A DNA stretch of 8,487 nucleotides from DASRRB01 sp036732755 (lineage in GTDB: Bacteria > Planctomycetota > B15-G4 > SIAN01). The stretch spans positions 1 to 8,487 of the forward strand of contig DAINBU010000176.1 of NCBI GenBank assembly GCA_036732755.1, in the 5' to 3' direction. Positions 5,775 through 8,487 of this stretch are shown here, in pieces. The position numbers and the translations under genes were made by a program. Every line of letters starts with the position of its first letter. The first letter of the stretch is position 1. Under the pieces are notes generated by a model, which did no database searches, was not told where the DNA came from, and saw only the letters and a program-made list of their open reading frames with translations.

Positions 5775-6856
5775 GACCCGATTTCGAAATAGAACCGTTC
5801 GTTCGCGAGCGGCGGCACGGCCGCCTTTCTCAGCAGGAGCGTGCGCACCGACCACATGTCGGGGAAGACGCGGTAGCGCTGCGCCGTCGCGTCGAGGTAG
5901 TCGACGCCGCTCGAGCCGCCGGTGCCGATGCGCCGGCCGATCATGCGCTCGACCATCCGGGCGTGCCTCTGCCTCCAGACCAGGATCGCCTGCTCGAGCG
6001 CGACCACGAGGTCGAGCACTTCGCGCGGCCACGCGAGGAGCGGCAGCTCGCGGTACGACTCGATGAAGAGCGTCGCGGCGCGCACGCGGCGGCGCACCGG
6101 GTCGGCGACGCGCAGGAAGGCGCGTGCCGCCTCGATCTCGGCGAGGTAGCGCTCCTCGACGAGCGGCACGTCGGCCGGCTGCAGCGCCTGCGCCTTCGCC
6201 GCCGCGAGCCCCACGCGCACCTCGCGCTCGTGCGCGGCGAGGAAGGCGTCGACGAAGCGCGCGACTGCTTTGTCGTCGCCGGCCGCGGAGGGGACGCTGC
6301 CGTCGATGGGAGTGCGCGCGAGCCAGCGCTCGAGCGACTCGCGGAAGGACGGCCGGTCGCGCAGGCGGGCGGTGACGCGGGTGCGCGCCCAGTCGCTCTC
6401 GCCCGGCCGCGGCGCGAGCGCGTCGAGGAAGCTCTTCTCGCTGCCGAAGGGGAGGCGCTGCGCGTCGTCGAGGCCGAGCAGGATCTCGACCTCGCGGAAC
6501 TGCGGCGACTGGAAGCCGCTCGCCGGCAGCAGCTTGTCGCGGAAGTCGAGGAAGTCGCGCGGCGTCATCGTCTCGATCAGCGCGAACTGCTCGGTCGCGA
6601 GCTCGAAGGCGCGGATCGCCCGCCGCAGCCCGCGCGCCCCCGCCGCGAGCCCCGTCTCCGGCACCGGATCGCGCGCGACGAGGTCGCGCGCCTGCTCGAG
6701 CTCGCGCAGGATCAGCTTGAACCAGAGCTCGTCGGCCTGGTGGACGACGATGAAGAGGAGCTCGTCGCTGGTGAGCTTGCGCTCGTCGCCGTCGATCCCG
6801 TCCTGGAGCCCGAGCAGGCGCGGGAGCTTGAGGTAGTCGGAGTAGTTGGTGGCCAA
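5771..6856 (-). CDS. kynA: Tryptophan 2,3-dioxygenase
   Basis: This haem enzyme oxidises L-tryptophan with O2 to N-formylkynurenine, the first step of the kynurenine pathway. The 361-residue product shows the family motifs in order. They are NYSDYLKLPRLLGLQ at 4-18; DELLFIVVHQADELWFK at 31-47 with active-site His39 (His55 in the Xanthomonas enzyme); and GFQSPQFRE at 114-122 with Arg121, the expected carboxylate-binding arginine. RHARMVERMIG at 297-307 holds the predicted proximal haem ligand His298, and GTGGSSG is at 311-317. At 361 residues it is longer than the roughly 300-residue proteobacterial enzymes. The extra length is mainly at about 135-250, as in the larger form of the family. The only plausible start is a TTG at 6856, five residues before the conserved tyrosine, without an evident Shine-Dalgarno. 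It begins 28 bases after orn and its stop overlaps mqnB. No other kynurenine pathway gene is in the window. Confidence 0.95.
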   Translation of the reverse strand: MATNYSDYLKLPRLLGLQDGIDGDERKLTSDELLFIVVHQADELWFKLILRELEQARDLVARDPVPETGLAAGARGLRRAIRAFELATEQFALIETMTPRDFLDFRDKLLPASGFQSPQFREVEILLGLDDAQRLPFGSEKSFLDALAPRPGESDWARTRVTARLRDRPSFRESLERWLARTPIDGSVPSAAGDDKAVARFVDAFLAAHEREVRVGLAAAKAQALQPADVPLVEERYLAEIEAARAFLRVADPVRRRVRAATLFIESYRELPLLAWPREVLDLVVALEQAILVWRQRHARMVERMIGRRIGTGGSSGVDYLDATAQRYRVFPDMWSVRTLLLRKAAVPPLANERFYFEIGS

Positions 6857-6884
6857 GGGGGCGTCCGGTGCGCGCGCTCGGCGG

Positions 6885-7442
<558 letters not shown>

Positions 7443-7453
7443 GCGTTTCGATC

Positions 7454-8487
7454 TTATGCAGCGGGCGGCGCCGCCGCGGCGCCGATTCCCGGGCCGCGCC
7501 GGCGCGTCAGGAGCGCCGTGAACGCGGCGGCCGCCGGGATCACGAAGAGGGCGACGTCGGCGTCGCGGAAGCGGATCGAGCCGTAGAAGACGAGCGCGGT
7601 GAGCAGCGTCGAGACGCACGGCAGGAGCACGAGCAGCACCGCGCCGATCCTGCGGTGGAGCGCGAGGACGCCCCCCGCGAGCAGGAGCGGCGCGGTCGCG
7701 AGCCAGGCCAGCGCGAGGCTCCAGCGCACCGCCTGGTTGTCGGTGCGCGGGAAGGCCGAGAAGTGGCGCACCACCTTCATCATCAGCAGGCGCGGGACGT
7801 CGCCGGGGTGGGAGCGCAGGTAGTCGAGCCCGTAGCGCCACGCCGCGCGATCGTTCTCGACCTCGGTGCCGTCGAGCGGGTGGTCGCGGTCGATCAGCGT
7901 GTCGACCGGCATCCACGAGCCGATCGCGCGCGGATGCGCGGCGATCACGGCGTTGTTCGCGCCCCAGAACGTGAAGCCGCCGATCGTCGAGATCGTCATG
8001 CGGCCGACGGCGACGTCGTTGCGCACGAGCCACGGCACGACGACGGCCGCGGCGAGCACTGCCGCCAGCGCCGCTTGCCGCACGCGCGCGCCCTCGCGCA
8101 GCGGCCGCGCGCACGCGAAGGCGAGCAGCGCGAGCGGCCCGGCGAAGAAGACTTGGGGTCGAGTGAGCAGCGCGAACCCGAACGCGAGCCCGGCGCCCGC
8201 CGCGAGCCGCCACGACGGCGCGCCGCGCAGCCAGCGCGCGGCGAGCAGCACGGTGACCGTGATCGCGAAGCCATAAGGGACCTCGCTCAGGAAGTGCATC
8301 GAGTAGTAGAAGTGGGCCGGGTCGAGCGCGAGCGCCGCCGCGGCGACGAGGCCGGTCGCGAGCCCGAAGAGCTCTGCCGCGATCAGGCCGGTCAGCGCGC
8401 AGGTCGCGGCGGAGAGCAGGCAGAACCAGACGCGCGCCGCCGCGAATGAGTGGCCCGCGAGGAGATAGGGAACGAGCAGCGCGAAGG
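7454..8487 (-). CDS. GT39/ArnT-like membrane glycosyltransferase, C-terminal part (cut by window edge)
   Basis: About 343 C-terminal residues are visible; the frame stays open to the window edge, so the N-terminus with its first catalytic acidic loop is missing. Family members transfer a sugar from a polyprenyl-phosphate carrier to lipid A, protein or cell-surface glycans at the outer face of the inner membrane. The visible part shows a run of hydrophobic helices with typical features. ELFGLATGLVAAAALALDP is followed by a HFYYSMHFLSEVP loop; FALLTRPQ lies in a later helix; and a PWLVRNDVAVGRM segment leads into GGFTFWGANNAV, resembling the conserved periplasmic loop of PMT/ArnT/RgtA-like enzymes. 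A large soluble loop and more helices follow, ending in an Ala/Pro tail. Donor and acceptor cannot be told. An internal ATG at 8299 is not the start, because homologous sequence continues upstream. The TAA stop lies 11 bases before orn. Confidence 0.85.
   Translation of the reverse strand, partial: FALLVPYLLAGHSFAAARVWFCLLSAATCALTGLIAAELFGLATGLVAAAALALDPAHFYYSMHFLSEVPYGFAITVTVLLAARWLRGAPSWRLAAGAGLAFGFALLTRPQVFFAGPLALLAFACARPLREGARVRQAALAAVLAAAVVVPWLVRNDVAVGRMTISTIGGFTFWGANNAVIAAHPRAIGSWMPVDTLIDRDHPLDGTEVENDRAAWRYGLDYLRSHPGDVPRLLMMKVVRHFSAFPRTDNQAVRWSLALAWLATAPLLLAGGVLALHRRIGAVLLVLLPCVSTLLTALVFYGSIRFRDADVALFVIPAAAAFTALLTRRRGPGIGAAAAPPAA

Noticed and set aside
5775..6032. Longer N-terminus for futalosine hydrolase starting near 6032.
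   Set aside because: The added residues lie inside the tryptophan dioxygenase gene in a different frame and look like shadow sequence. The GTG at 5774 sits just before the conserved first strand.
1693..6066. A plus-strand open frame of about 1457 codons, and another of 551 codons at 330-1985.
   Set aside because: Both run antisense to several genes with clear family motifs, are dominated by Arg, Ala, Gly and Pro, show no domain, and span gene boundaries. Long antisense frames are expected in DNA with strong GC bias at third codon positions.

Overview
The window is a GC-rich (roughly 70% by eye) bacterial chromosome segment. All eight recognisable genes lie on the minus strand and are packed almost edge to edge, so transcription runs from position 8487 towards position 1. 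There are no RNA genes, mobile elements or CRISPR arrays. The gene content is a futalosine-type menaquinone pathway, oligoribonuclease, tryptophan 2,3-dioxygenase and large secreted redoxin/cytochrome c/copper-monooxygenase fusions. As I recall their distributions, this mix suits an uncultured GC-rich Acidobacteriota, Planctomycetota or Myxococcota-like lineage. No marker in the window settles the phylum.

Upstream block (8487 to 3815, in transcription order): the C-terminal part of a GT39/ArnT-like membrane glycosyltransferase, cut by the window edge; orn (oligoribonuclease); a tryptophan 2,3-dioxygenase gene starting at TTG; mqnB (futalosine hydrolase); mqnD (1,4-dihydroxy-6-naphthoate synthase); and a small basic two-helix membrane protein resembling the PGPGW/DUF454 type. 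The dioxygenase-mqnB, mqnB-mqnD and mqnD-membrane protein junctions are each 4-base start/stop overlaps (GTGA, GTGA, ATGA). These four genes are therefore very likely one translationally coupled operon, and the glycosyltransferase and orn genes lie 11 and 28 bases further upstream.

Downstream block (3720 to 114): after a 94-base gap with a small AT-rich, promoter-like patch come two tandem paralogous genes for predicted exported proteins of about 600 residues. Both have the order signal peptide, thioredoxin-fold redoxin domain, one-haem cytochrome c domain (CxxCH plus a downstream MPPW methionine), and a two-domain PHM/DBM-type copper monooxygenase region. All six copper ligands expected from peptidylglycine alpha-hydroxylating monooxygenase can be placed in both copies. 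Only 4 bases separate the two genes, and a strong ribosome-binding site overlaps the end of the first. This pair is the most interesting part of the window: a possible self-contained, electron-fed periplasmic copper oxygenase whose redoxin domain is unusual, with the CxxC and cis-proline both lost.

The last 113 bases beyond the final gene hold no gene I can support. They are strikingly G-rich on the transcribed-sense strand and include two adjacent canonical G-quadruplex motifs. The long plus-strand open frames, including one of more than 4 kb, are antisense shadows of the GC-rich genes.
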